64,000 nt of DNA, taken from positions 182,527,958 to 182,591,957 of the forward strand of contig CM054062.1 in assembly GCA_028641055.1 (NCBI GenBank), written 5' to 3'. Under the pieces are notes generated by a model, which searched no databases, was not told the DNA's origin, and worked only from the letters and a program-made list of their open reading frames with translations. The translations under genes were made by a program, and so were the position numbers. Positions 1 through 12,353 of this stretch are shown here, piece after piece. Source of the DNA: Alopecurus myosuroides (taxonomy: Eukaryota; Streptophyta; Magnoliopsida; Poales; Poaceae). Numbering within the stretch: the stretch's first letter is position 1; each line of letters begins with the position of its first letter.

Positions 1-226
1 CATGGTCTTCACCTCTGAGCCCTCCGACAAGCAGTCTCTGCACAGGCGTGCGATGGAGGTCAATGTTGTGATTCCTGCTGTGCCCCACTACCTGCACTGG
101 TTCAACCAAGAGATCACATGGTCCAGAGCTGGTCATCCTAGGGTGTTGCCCAACCCGGGTAGCTATGCTTTGGTGGTGGATCCCACCTTCTTGGGTGCTC
201 AGAAGAACGTCAGGTTCAACAAGGTC
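1..226 (+). pseudogene. gag-protease fragment of a plus-oriented gypsy element (D)
   Basis: The plus-strand frame from position 2 translates to a peptide (MVFTSEPSDKQ..., then PNPGSYALVVDPTFLG) that matches, with scattered substitutions, the region just before the protease active site of the minus-strand polyprotein at 18195-25091. It would be internal polyprotein, so the first ATG is not a real start. Reading stops being gag-like at 226, where an LTR end (TGTCGTGG...) begins. The fragment therefore belongs to an older, oppositely oriented element of the same family. The integrase piece at 26111-26913 may be its downstream remainder, but reverse transcriptase and RNase H are absent between them. 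Confidence 0.8.
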
Positions 227-396
227 TGTCGTGGTGGTGTCACGGCAGATGCCATAGGATGGCTAAAGATGTGGGGACGAAGTCGAAGAAGCCGAATCTG
301 TGGACAAGGCCACAGACCACGCGCTCCGCTGAAGAAGATCCCGTCCGAACAGAAACTCCAACCAGCGCCGCTGGTTGCCCCACGGTGGGCGCCAAC
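227..396 (-). repeat. Residual LTR terminus plus leader of a second, deleted tandem unit
   Basis: Bases 227-280 equal the 54 bases at the TGTCGTGG end of the B LTR, and 281-396 equal the internal leader and primer-binding site found at 25130-25245. The two source segments share gacgaag at the breakpoint (LTR ggacgaaggac and leader gacgaagtcg), so the join carries 7 bp of microhomology. This is what remains if a tandem LTR-internal-LTR-internal-LTR array lost nearly all of its second internal region. Confidence 0.85.
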
Positions 397-1261
397 TGTC
401 GTGGTGGTGTCACGGCAGATGCCATAGGATGGCTAAAGATGTGGGGACGAAGGACGCTGGAGGTGCTCGGGGAGGGATCACGCGACGAATAGCCGCGTGA
501 GGTAAGAACTAAGCAATGCAAACAACACGATCTACCCAGGTTCAGGGCCCTCGTGAGGAGGTAAAACCCCTACTCTTGCCTTTCTCTTTGTATTCTGGTG
601 TCTCACCGAGTAGCCACAATACAATGTTCTTGCTACCGAGTAGCCACTCTTCTCTCTACGTGATGAACTAGGTCAAGAATTAGGTCACCATCTGTTCTAT
701 CCTCTTGCAGGAGGCGGCGGGGCACCTTATATACCTGGTGCCCAGCCGGATACGTCCAAACATGGACAAGTGTCGACATAGTGTGCACATCGTCCTTCTT
801 CCGAGTTCCCGCTGACAGCTTTGGTTCCTAATCTTGGCTGCATCCGGAAAGTCGTTGGGCAAAACCAAGGGGACAGTCTGGTATCACTGTGCCAAACACA
901 GAGTAGGGCCCCCTTATCCTGCGACCGCCTGCTTCCATGCTGTCACTGTCAGGCAGGCCGGTCCCAGATGAACAGTAGTTCGAATAGTGCCAAGTACGGA
1001 CCCGGGATACGCGGGATCCTGTGTCAGAACGGCTCCTTTGACTTCTGGCCCGAGTAGGTTCCCGCCAATTTTACTCGGGCCAACTCTTCTACTCGAATGG
1101 ACAGAACTTGATTGATATCTCCTTCTGGTCATCTTGAAGTGAGACCGAGTAGCAGTCGACCGGGTAGCAAGTACCGGGTAGGCGGCTACTCGACCAAACT
1201 TCTCTTCTGACAGTGGCCTTTACCACTTGCCTTTACCCTACTCGGGGGTAACCCCCCGACA
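397..1261 (-). repeat. 3' LTR of element B (865 bp)
   Basis: On the minus strand it begins TGTCGGGG at 1261 and ends CACGACA at 397, giving the TG...CA termini of an LTR. It matches 25246-26110 over its whole length with about four differences that I can see by eye. A TATATAA box lies at 727-733 on the minus strand. Many copies of the motif CCGAGTAG / CTACTCGG are scattered through it. The LTR of element D (33318-34193) is homologous but clearly diverged. Confidence 0.95.
727..733 (-). promoter_or_regulatory. LTR TATA box of element B
   Basis: The minus strand reads TATATAAGG within the context caggTATATAAGGTGCCC. The identical motif is in the 5' LTR, and the homologous position in the D LTR (33862-33868) keeps it despite general divergence. 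It is the probable U3 promoter for the sense retroelement transcript. Confidence 0.7.
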
Positions 1262-1965
1262 GCAGTCCCCGAAGCTGGTAGAGTCTCGCGAACTCGTTCA
1301 CTAGGCTCTGCCAGCTTAAAACCAATCTTCGCAACAACACCTTTGAACTTCAAGATGCCGAGTGGAACCTCCGAGTAGCACTCTGGAAAGTACATTGGGT
1401 CTCCTCTTTTCCGAATAGGGCTAGTCTCCTTCTCTGTGTCCGAGTAAAAGGACTTAGAGAATTTCTTAAGCAGAGTCTCTGCAACGCAGAGCACAATCCA
1501 GCCTTCCGTGCAGCAACTGGACACGTGTCAAGCATCCGTGACCCTGACGTCTCGCTGACCCAGGACACGACGTGCCACGCGCCCAGTTTTCACGGAGCGG
1601 GCCCACCGGCTCGTCATGTCCCATCAAGCGCAGTAATAGCCCACGATCTGGTCGTGGGATCAGCTGTGGCCGTTACGCGCGCGTCCCGCGCTTGTGTGCG
1701 TTTCTAACCGGCCACAGACCCCACCACACGAGAATTATGGCCACGATCGATCCCACTACCCCGATGGTAACGGTAATCCGTGGCGAGGGTATAAATACCC
1801 CCATCGGTAACTTCCTATTCTCCTACCTCCGTACCTTCCTCTTTCGCCTCTCTGCCTCTTCTCCGCCGCGAGCTCTCCGCCGCCGCGCAACTCTTTGCGC
1901 CGCCGCGGACTCGTTTTCTCCACCAGATCCTTCCCAATCTTCCACCACCTTCTCGCTCGCTTGCC
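1262..1965. other. Junction of B 3' end (minus) and antisense-gene promoter and 5' UTR (plus)
   Basis: No gene is seen here. Next to the LTR the minus strand carries a weak polypurine tract (agcttcggggactgc before TGTCGGG). Moving right, the plus strand becomes the upstream region of the antisense gene. It has a TATA box at 1790-1797 and then a pyrimidine-rich, CCG-rich stretch that looks like a plant 5' UTR, ending in ccATGGCTG at 1966. The corresponding stretch in D (32576-33317) is homologous. Confidence 0.7.
1790..1797 (+). promoter_or_regulatory. TATA box of the antisense gene in element B
   Basis: gagggTATAAATAccccc lies 169-176 bp before the ATG at 1966. The homologous D gene has GATAAATAccccc in the matching place (32796-32803, minus), and the unrelated-looking H promoter also has TATAAAT (51797-51803, minus). 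This TATA box faces away from the LTR promoter. Confidence 0.75.
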
Positions 1966-2940
1966 ATGGCTGCTCGCGCCGGCTGGGCTGGTTCTGATGT
2001 CACCGTCGATGACTGCTCCTGGCTCGTGAACACCCGGAGGGTTCCTCCTGGTGTTCAGTGCCGGCCGTCCGACGGCGAAATCGTTCCAGCCCCGCGGGAG
2101 GGCGAGCACGTCGTCTTCCTCGCGCACTTTGCGCGAGGATTTGGCCTGCCAGCTTCCGATTTTCTCCGCTCCTTCCTGGATCACTTCGGTGTTCAGATGC
2201 ATCACCTCCCTCCGAATGCGGTCGTCTTCCTCGCCTATCATACCGTGGTGTGCGAGGCCTTTCTCGGCGTCCGCCCCACGGTACAGACATGGCTGAAGTA
2301 CTTCCATCTCCGTCAGCAGAGCAAGGGGAAGAAGGATGGCGCGGCCACTGGCAGTCGGGTAACCGACACCGGCAGCGCCATGATGTTGCAGCGGACGGGA
2401 ACCAACCACCCTCGCATCAAGGGCTTGGATTCCGTCCGTATGTGGCAGAAATCTTTCCTTTACGTGAAGAACATCCCCGCCACAAAGGGGGGAACGGTGA
2501 CGGACCGCATCAACCTGCCCGCCTGGAGCAACCGAGCTCCGTCTGGGCAGAACTGGAAGACGAAGCCCTCCAACGACCGCAACACCGTGCAGATGGAGGA
2601 GCGGCTCGCTGAGCTAATCGGAGAGGGCCTCAAGAGTGATGACCCCGTCGCCTGCTGGATCAAGAACCGAGTGCTGCCTCTGCAGCAGCGCTCCCATCCA
2701 ATGTGCTACCTGGGAGGCCCCCGCGATTGCACTCGAACGACCACGTTCGAGCTCAGCAACGCGGATGTCGCCGAGCACGCGAGGTCCATCCTGACCACAG
2801 GCCTCCGCGACGATTGGCAGTACGGGTTTACCCCCTTCAGCCGCACGAAGCCGATTCCACGGGTACATTCTCCTTACTCTGCTTCCAGTATGTATGTGAT
2901 CCGAGTAGGTAACCTTCTCTCCTTGCCGCGATTAGCAATT

Positions 2941-3150
2941 GCATTCCGCACCGAGTAGAGCACTTATCAGAACTGCCTAGGCTTAGTATGCTTGATGTTT
3001 GCACGCCTTGCCGAGTGGCATACTTAGGAGAGATACTTAGGCTTGATGTGCTTGTTGTTTGCACGCCTTGCCGAGTAGGATACTTAGCACATTTCCCTAG
3101 GCTTAGTGTGCTTTGTGTTTGCACGCCCATCCGGGTAGAATGCCTTCACG
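2941..3150 (+). repeat. Tandem repeat in intron 1 of the antisense gene (B)
   Basis: About three imperfect units of roughly 60 bp, each with cttag...gtgctt...gtttgcacgcc and a CCGAGTAG-like end. Intron 1 of the homologous gene in D (31285-31650) is also a tandem array containing the reverse-complement equivalents (gcatgcaaacacaaagcata), so the array is ancestral to both copies. Confidence 0.75.
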
Positions 3151-6100
3151 CTACTCGGCTAATTTGCAATGTTTCTCTGTCTTTCAGGTCCTTGACCGTC
3201 AGCGAGCTGAAAGTTGTGAGCGCTTCGAGGGCAATTGGTCAGATGACAGAGAAGAAGATGACCAGGCCTCCCTCGAGACCGCGGACCAGATCAATCTTCC
3301 TCATTCCCCTTCGACAGAGAAGCAGCATGCCGAAACGTCTCTCCGCGATTGGTCCGATGACGAGTTGGAGGGTAACTGAATTCACGCTTTTTGTCTGCGA
3401 GAAACACTAGCCCTTTGCCTGCTGTTTCTGAAGTGTTTTTCTTCCTCTCTATTTCACAGATGCTGCAGATGCTAAGGATGATGACGAGGATGAGGACGAG
3501 AGAGCCCTTGAGGCCAATCCTCTATCTGTCGCCGCTCCTGTTACCCGCAAGCGGACAGGCAGTGGCGCCTTAGAGCCCCCCGCCAAGAAGAAGAAGCTGA
3601 CCGAGAAGAAGACCAAGAAGGTCGTGAAGAGAAAGAAGCTAACGATTCCTTCCCGCGTGGGGTGAGTTCCTTCCCGTTTATGCTTTGGTTCACTTTATTC
3701 TTCTCGGTTGATTCTCGATTCGTTACTTCGTTGCTTCTTCGCAATTTCCTCTGTCCTCTTCTTATTTCTGAACGCAATTTCCTCTTCACAGCCCCCTTGA
3801 ACGCGGACGCCGCTCTCGCGTCCACTGAGACCCAGAAGAAGACCGCCGTCGACGTCGACAACTTAATCAACCTCGACGATGATGAGAATACCACCTCCAA
3901 CGCACAACCACAGGGCACTGATGCCCAAAGCACCGACCCAGAGCAGCAATCCCGCGCCGAGCAGGAGGCGCGGGACACTGCTCATCAAGAGAAGCCACCG
4001 TCTCCTCCGGCCAACACCGCCGAGGAGAACCAAGATCAAGAGATGCATGATGACGCCGCCCTCGAGCGGCCAGGAGCAGAACAGGAGCAGCCAGCCACAG
4101 GGGGTGCTGAGCGAGAAGATCCTGCGTCCCAGGCGCGGGTGGAAGCAATGGATATCTCCCAGCCAGATCCTGCTGCTGAACAGCGGGTAGAGGACGCGAC
4201 TGGGCACTACCCTCTGAGCGACGTGCAACCAGACGCCGCGCAGAGTAGCGCCCAGCCAGATGGCGCATCGGACAGCGCGCCCCTGGCGCCACCAACTGAC
4301 CAAGGTGGCGCCCAGCCAGACTCCTCCCTGGTGCCGCAACCGAAAGCTGCAACCGGCCCTTCAGCCAAGCCGGTTACTAGGAAGAGTGCCCAAGATGCTG
4401 CAGAGAAGGAAGCAGCCGAGAAGAAAGCCACCGAGAAGGAGAAGGCTGAGGAGAAGCAGACCGAGAAGCAGAAAGCCGAGAAGTCGGTTGTCGCGAAGCC
4501 AACTGCCCAGAAGGAGAAGACGAAGAAGCGGGCTGCCGACATGCCGCCGCCAACATCCACTGGCCAGTCCAGGCAGCTGGTTATCCGCGATCCCAATGCG
4601 GTTCCTGCCGCCGCCGCTACAGCTGATCAGCCCTGCTAGCCTGATTACATGGTGAAGGTTAGTCAACAGCACCAGGTCGGCTTCTCCCCCACAGACCGGA
4701 ATCTTGCTCTTCAGAAGGGGAGGAAAGCCGTGGCAGTGGACTCCAGGCCCCCGGCCCCAAATCAAGACAAGTCTGTCTCCATTGCTTCTCGGGGAGCTCA
4801 AGACCAGGCGATAACGTCCCAGAGCCTCGAGCAAGTACTCGATCTGATCGGCTTCATCGACGCCAAGTGGGACAGCAAAGTCCTCGGCAATACCAACTGG
4901 AATGGCACCGATCTGGGCGACATCGACCACATGCGCGTTGATTGGAACAAGGTGGACTTGGGTTACAAACCCATGACCGTCTCGACCACCTCCGCTACAC
5001 TCGCTGCCAAGATGTTCGTCCACCGCAAGAACACATAAGATCTCGAGCAATCTTACGCGGTAAGTCTCAACTTATCCTCTCCGAGTTGCATTTTTTCTCC
5101 TCTTCTACTCGCCTCCCTTTTTCCTTAACCATCACCCAGTCCCCGAGATTCTGGCCGAGTAGGAGGATGTTCTCTCGAGTAGCCGCCTTCTCGGGTTGAA
5201 TCTTTACTTCTTTGTCTGATTCATCTTCTTTTTTCTCTTCTCAGAATAGCGTACTGAAGCGGACCAACTTGCATCGTCAGCTACTCTGGAACCATGCCGT
5301 CGCCAAGAGACGCATTGCTGCCTTGGAGAAAGAGAAAGTGACCGCCGAGGAAGCCGACAAGGAAGTGATGAACAGTACCATGAAGCTGTCTGAGGTGGAA
5401 GGTACGCTTCTAGCTGCGCGGTTCTTGCGTTTACTGTTTACGCCCGCTTCTGCTTTCTGTGCTAACTGATTTGACTCTGCAGGGAAGTTGAAAGCCCCGG
5501 TTGACGAGCACGAGAACTGCCGTGCCTTCGTGGAAAATGGCCAGGCCACCATCAAGAGACTTGAAGGTAAACCACCGTCTATTCGGCTTCTCCTGGGTTT
5601 CTTTCTTTCGCTTCTCTGCTAACCGTGCTTTGCTCTTTTCAGAAGACCATAAGAAATTTGCTGAGGAGCATCAGGACTGCCTCAAACCTGCTGAGGTGCA
5701 GCAGCAGCTGTCCAGCCAGGCTATCGAGTTGCTGAAAGGGCACACTACCGAGATGGAGCAGCTCCAAGTCCAGCTGCAGACTGCGCTCCAGGATGCTATC
5801 AACCTTGGTGACGAGAGGGACAGAGTCATCGCCGAGAAGGCAAAGGTCGAGACAGCAGCCAAGGCCAAGGTGAAGGCCCTTGAGCAGGAGTGCGAGATAC
5901 TGAAGAAGGCCAATGCTGGGCTCTTCACTCAGCTCGAGGAGCTCCGCTTGATTCAAGAGAAGCACATATCCAACGAGGAAGCCTGGAAGACCCAGCTGTT
6001 AGGGCTGCGCCATGATCTGAACAGTAAGTACCCCCTTTTCTCCGCTTCTTCGCTACTCAGCTGCGCCTTTCTTCTCTGCTTCTCGTTTCACGCTTCCACT

Positions 6101-6679
6101 CTGTTACTGTTTCTGACCTTTTCGATAGCTCTTGCAGGAATCTTTCCCAACCTTGAATCTTCCAGCGTGCCTGCCCTGGAAAAGGCCAGAGCAGCTCGTG
6201 CTGCGAAGGGCGAGCCTATGGACACCCGAGCAGAAATCGAGGAGACCATCCTGATCATGCAGGAACAGTGTCCCCGGCTAGCGGGCGTGGGCACCGAGCT
6301 AGTGCGCGCCGCCTTCCAGATCCACAGCGTCTTCTGGCCTGAGGACTCCGCGCCGACAACGATCTCCGGGCTTGCCTTGAAGCTGCAGCGCGTGAAAGCT
6401 GAACTGAAGAAATGGCGCGCCTCGGGAGCTCGTGCAGGTGCTGACATGATGCTGCTCTTCGTCACCTCCTGGTATGAAAACCTCAATATGCAGATTATCC
6501 GCGAGATGCACCGAGATTCCAAGTGGCAGAAGAACCCCGACTGCGTGGCTATTCGCCAGATAGTCGCTCACGAGGTCGCTCAGTATGCTGATACCGCGAC
6601 CTTCATCGACGGCCTCACCGAGCCCGACACCGAGGTGGACGAGGGCGGGGAGGAGGATGAAGATGAAGAAACTGACACC

Positions 6680-6684
6680 GATGA
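6680..6684. repeat. Target-site duplication, left copy (GATGA)
   Basis: GATGA directly precedes TGTAACATCC. The identical pentamer directly follows GTGCGACA at 17153-17157. Removing E and one copy restores an open antisense exon 8 (…acc gat gag ctg gac…). Confidence 0.97.
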
Positions 6685-9600
6685 TGTAACATCCCAAGTC
6701 TGAAAAATAGCCTTTAGAATGTTTTGCTCTCTGTTATTTTATGTTTTGCATCATGGCATCATGTTGATTGCAATTGTTTTGTTTGTTTTCCATTTGTTTT
6801 CCTCTGTTTTCAGTTGTTTTCCAACTGTTTTCATTTGTTTTCCTTTGTTTTCCATTTGAATTTCAAACCAAAATTCAAACCTTTTGTTTCATCCTTGTGA
6901 TGTTACAATTTTCAAAATGTTATTTCAAATAAAAACAACCAAATTGTTTTCTTTTATTCCATAGTGCTCAACTATTAAATTGATGGGTTTAATCAATCAA
7001 TTGTTTCCAAATCACATTCAACAATTCAAATACATTTTACAAACAGCACCCAAGTTGAAAATATGAAAATCACCAAAACAATCTAATCTTTTGTTTCCAT
7101 CTATTCCATGTTTGATCAACTCATAAAATGGTGGTTCTATTTCAACTAATCAAATCCAAATTGGTTTTCAAATTCAAAGCAAACCATCAACAACACCTCC
7201 TTTGGAAATAATAAAATATGAAACCATTTCCAGTAATTCTAATCCAACTATCAATAGGGTTCCCCCCTATTAAGTTGTTATTTCTATATTAATTAACAAA
7301 ATATTCCAATTCAAATTAAATATTTCCAAACAGAATCAATTTGAAACTATAAACCCAATAACCAAAACATCCTTTCATTCTTTGTTTCCATTTATTTCTT
7401 TTGGGTCACCTTTGAAAGTGTTGGTTTTAATAATCCTCTTAATATTCACAAATCAATCACCTTTGGTTTATCCAACAAATAGCACAAAATTTAAACAATT
7501 TGGAAATCCAAAGTTGTAAACTGTTTGAATTTGGCATAACAAGCACACCCTAAAATTCTATGAATTTTCCTAACAAAAACACCTAACAATTTCTTCCTTT
7601 CCCTTTCACTACAAAAAAATAATAATAATAAGAACAAATAATTAAACCCTCAAGGGAGAGGGGCATGGCCCATCCTTTTCTTTCCTACCCCAAGCCCACC
7701 TCCTTGGCCCAGTACCCCTCAACCTGTCGCTTTCTTCCTCCTCCCGCTGATGTCACGGTGTACGAACACAGAACCACCACAAGATCCATCCTCCCCTCCT
7801 CGATGAGCTGCCGTACAGGCTTTTCCCCTCCTTAAGTATCCCCTCCCTCTCTGCAAAACCTAGAAACCCTAGTTCTTCTCCGCCTGCGCCGCCATCCCTC
7901 TCTCCCCCTCGATCTCATCTCCAAAAAATGGCTGTTTTTCTGAATGTCTGAACCTCGACACCACCCGTCCGCCGTCAGACCACCGCCCCTTTCCCATCTC
8001 TGGCCACCTCGAGGAACCGCTGTCCCCGGGAATGGAACGAGGAGATCGTCCTCCCCAAGTTCGCTGCAGGCACCACCGGCCGTGGCTGCCCGTGGAGGCC
8101 GCGCCGTCGCCGGCAACTTCCTCCGTTTCTGCCCCGGCGACCTGAACGTCTACAGCGAGCCGCAGGTGATCGCCCCCTGCCTATCCTCCCTTCCTTTCTT
8201 GTTGTCCGCACCTGCACGCAACGAGGCCGCACGCCCCACCGCACACTCCCTGCTGCGCCCACGGCGCGAGTTGGGCACCAGCCGCTCGAGGATCGCCGGC
8301 GATCGATGGTCTGTTCCGTCAGGTTCAGACTGAACCTGTTCGGGTTCAGTTAACACCTCGCAGGGACAGCTCAACCACAAACCCACCCCTACATGCTAAC
8401 GAACCACGATCCACCGCAGTGGCAAGGACCGCTGTGCGCACGCCCCACCTCCCGGGTTCGAGACCCCGCAGCGGCCACCCCCTTTTTGGGATTTTTTCCC
8501 TTCGCGCGCAGCCTAGCCCCACCCGTCATACACCTCTGATGCCACCTCACAGCGCCACGCTGGCAAGGGCCACTGGGCAGTGACTGGGGGTAAACCCCAG
8601 TGCGGTACCAAAAGTTTGCACGCCCAGTGTTAATTCAATTCTTTTTTTAAAAAAAATGGCAGAATAAAGACTAAATCCAAAACTTTAATATCTTTAAATC
8701 TATAAGCCCAATAAATAAAAGTTTGATATGAATTCTGATCCAAATTTCCTAATCTTTCCAAATAACCTATTTGTATTCTGTTTTGAGTTTTCAAAATACT
8801 TTTAAAATTCAAATTTGGATAATTTAAATGTAATTTGCAATAATTCATAAATAATTCATACTATTTCCAAATAAGTCAAATAAAATATGTTTTTCATACC
8901 ATTTTGAATATCCTATTCAAATATAAAATTTGTTTCCTGTTTTGAATAATTTAAATTGCCTAAATAATTTAAATCTTGTTTAATTCAATTAAAATGGCTA
9001 AAATCATAACTTGCTTAATATAAAATATTTTTGAACATGCAAATTATGTTTTCAAACCATCAAAGTGTGAACTTTTCAAATGTGAATTTGAATTTATGAT
9101 TTGAACAAATAAAATTCAATAATATTCAAACTTGCTTAAAATTCAATTAAAACTTGCTTAATATTGTTTAATTCATAATTAAATTATCCTAACTCCTATT
9201 TCAACATGTGAAACATGTAATCCAACTAAAATTTGATAACCTTTTCAAATATAAACTTTGTTAATTGTTTTGAGCACTTTAATTTGTTGAAAACAACAAT
9301 TACTTGTGTGGCAAGTTCAAATAACCAAAATTTCCAAACTTAAATAATTAATCCCTTAACTTGTTAATTCCTTTTCCATTTGCATCTAACTTGGTTACTT
9401 TATTGTTATCATCATGCATGCATCATATTTAACTACTTACACTTGTTAATCAAATGTAGATCATTGCTTCCACCTTAACCATTTGCATCCATATGCAATT
9501 CACATTGCATATGGGTCCAATTAAATTGTGTTATCTTGTCAAGTAGTTTATTTTGATGCATCTATTAACATGACATGCATCATCCCATGTTTGTGCACTA

Positions 9601-11495
9601 TGCCCTGATATTGATTGTTTATCTTTCTGCAATGGTTGTTTGCTTCTTCCCGGATATACGACGACGTTGAGACCGACGATACTTACGACACCCCTTCTAA
9701 GGATTTAGCTCAGTACCAGGCTACTGGGTTTGCAGGCAAGTTATCACTCACATGAACCACTGTGTTCCTTTCAACATTGGTTACCGATACTTTCCGTTGT
9801 TCTTTTCTGCTAGCCTTAGTAGTAGTTGTTCTGTTACGAACCTATCACATGAATCCCTTAACCCTGATATTGCCTCATCTCCCTTCCTACAACCCATTGT
9901 TTGAGCCAGTGTCTTACTAGCATGCTTAGGTTGTTTTGCTCGAGTCTGTTACCCGTTACTTTCTGTTACTATCTCTATTATGTTCTGGGGGCTCGATGTT
10001 TAATCAATCAATCATGTTAATGGTATTGTTAAATAATAACTTGATGATAAGGCACCGGCAGGAGGCCCATGAGAGGTTTTGAAGCCTGCTAGTGTCGACC
10101 CTAATAGGAAAAGGGTCTTGTCTACTGATCCATGATGAGCGCACTACCCGCATTTGGGAAGCGAGTATGGGCGCCCCCCTCAACTTGACCTGATTCGCAT
10201 CTCGTCCAAATCGCCTCATTTAGTTCGTGTTTTCCATTTGCCGCATGCATGTTTTTGCGAGCCCAGGCCAGGGTGGAACTTTCGTAGTCGGCATATAGGG
10301 GGACACGTTCTTAGAGTGCTATGAGGGTCCATTTTCTTCTGGGCTCGATTAGCCGTGCGCCCAAGGTGCTTTGGGCTTGATGCGAAGAATGGTTGGTTGT
10401 GTTGAGTGCCCCGCTTGGTGGGAGGCATCCCATCTGGCGGGATATTCATGAGTGTACGGCCAAATTGGTGCAACCCTGCAGGGATAATCTTCTCGAGAAG
10501 CCGTGTTTTCCGCGGTTATGGATTACTTGGTGAAAGTACTGGCTAACAAGTACTCAGGACAACTTAAACATAATGATCCAACATGTTACACCCAATGATT
10601 AATAACTTGACTAGTAATAGGTTGATGACACAATAACTTGATTCACCTTTAATACAACCGTGTGAGTTATCCTCGGATTGCTTCTTTGGATAAGGGGCGA
10701 GATCCAGGATGGGTTTGTTTGAAGTTATCTTTCAGTTGGTTACAATCCTCGATCTTATCTCCTTTCTGTTAGCCGGAAGTGGTAGAAACTCTGTAGTTGT
10801 TTAGAGCAGCCAGTTGCAGCATCTTTTATATCCCCTCTCTTCCGTTGAACCCAAGGCATCTGTGCTTGGTGTTGACGGGTTACACTTTGGTGAATTGTGA
10901 GTCTTGCTTGCCAGTACGTTTATGTACTGACCCCTTTGGGGCTGTGGTTTCCGCAGACCTACGTTTCCGAGGATCTACATGGTGGCTACTACGTGGAGTA
11001 TGACGAGACTGCTGACGAGTAGATAGCGGACCCGGGCAGGATCCGAGACTTCGTGGATGGGCTCCGTCTGTTTGTTTCCGGCCTCTTAGGCCTATTTGGT
11101 TCTTGTCTGTACTCAGACATGTTGAATGCTTCCGCTGTATTGTAATGATGTATTGTTGGGGCAGGTGCCCTCTGAATGATTGTATTTGCTATCTCTGCTC
11201 TAATGAGAGCCATTTGCAACTTATTTCAATCTTTTGTGTCGTAGAGATCTGTTGTGATATCAGTTGTTCAACGCCGTTGACGTACCATGTGTGTATGGTT
11301 TGAAGTACGTCGACGGAAGTGCCTTTGATCTCTAGTGGATAGTTTACATCGACGATGGAATAGCAGGGCTTGTGTTGTCGCGCATAAGCGCAGGCCTACC
11401 AGGAAGCTGGGACGTAGGAGCAGTTATGCCCCATAATCCAAGCATCTGCTATCCAGTTCGTACGGTGAGTATCCCCTAGAAATCAGGGTGCGACA
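6685..11495 (+). repeat. 5' LTR of element E (4811 bp)
   Basis: Near-identical to 12354-17152. Most of it is AT-rich, but 7730-8640 is a GC-rich island that begins with an AAACCCTAG telobox-like motif (7864-7872) and looks like a plant promoter and 5' UTR. Further right, 9661-9735 and 10957-11022 contain two short coding-like stretches that are also conserved in the F LTR. Open frames of 60-130 codons in the island are duplicated exactly in the second LTR and carry no recognisable domain. Confidence 0.95.
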
Positions 11496-12353
11496 AATGG
11501 TATCAGAGCCTGTCTGCCTGTAGGATCCCTTTTTACTGGTCGCAGTTGAGTCTAGAAACTATTTTGTAGCTATATAGGAAAAATGAAACGTGAGAGTAGG
11601 AATTCTGTTCTTTTTCTTCTTTTCCCCACCCTCCCTCCCTTTTCTGGTAAGGAAGTGCAACGTTGATTTCTCCCTTCTCATCTAAACTTTCAAGTTAGGA
11701 TTTCACGTGTTTTGGGTTTTCCATAGTACCTCAGGAGTTTTGTTCTCGTTTTCCCCGATGTTGATACCCTGTTCTTCTCAACATCCTTTTCGTCCGTTCA
11801 AACCTTGTTGTTGTTTCCACTTCAATTCTTCTACCGGCGTCTAATCAAAAGTTTTCCTCGTTCATCTGCTAAACTCTATTCCAGCTAAAGTGTTGTTTCA
11901 TACCGGAGAATCACATCCTTTTGTGTCAAAGATCTTTTCCACAACATACAACCTAATTCTGGTTCCACTAAGCAATCAATCACCGTTCACTCTCCGGAAT
12001 CTCAATCCAATTCTAATGGGAGGCCACATATTCCTCGTTTCTCTCATGTTGATGATTCTGACATTGATGATTATTCTTGGTGTTGCATTAATGTCAATAA
12101 CTCTGTTCCACCATTCTAGCCAGATAATCTATTCTCCAAATGAATCAAGTTCCATTTAGCTATACACCCTTGGTGCAAAATCTCTCCCTTTATTTGAAAA
12201 TGTTCCGGTGGTTTCCAAATTCCCTGACGTCTATCCACTGTGCACGATGTGTTTCACGTGTCACAGCTCAAGTGGATCTTCCCAAGAAGTTTCCAGACCT
12301 TTTCTTTTCTCAGCAGGAATCTCGGGGCGCGATTCCTTCAAGGGGGGGCGTTT
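11496..12353 (+). other. Non-coding interior of element E, with PBS and polypurine tract
   Basis: TGGTATCAGAGC at 11498-11509, two bases after the LTR, is the complement of the initiator tRNA-Met 3' end used by many plant LTR elements. From 11510 to about 11869 the sequence matches the untranslated leader of F up to the point where F's first ORF starts. It then switches to AT-rich sequence without coding capacity, and ends with aagggggggcg (12340-12350) before TGTAACA. The 60-90-codon open frames here match nothing I recognise. Confidence 0.85.

Noticed and set aside
3863..4352. Long minus-strand frames opposite exon 4 of the B antisense gene
   Set aside because: Shadow frames from biased codon use of the Pro/Gln/Glu-rich exon; no independent features.
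7832..8386. Overlapping 78-129-codon frames on both strands in the E LTR, repeated at 13491-14045
   Set aside because: They occur on both strands of a GC-rich stretch, are exact copies because the LTR is duplicated, and contain no recognisable domain.
10989..11219. 76-codon minus-strand frame seen in E (twice), F and G
   Set aside because: Lies antisense to the conserved right part of the LTR, shared by descent. No start context or domain, and the plus-strand reading (GGYYVEYDE) explains the conservation better.
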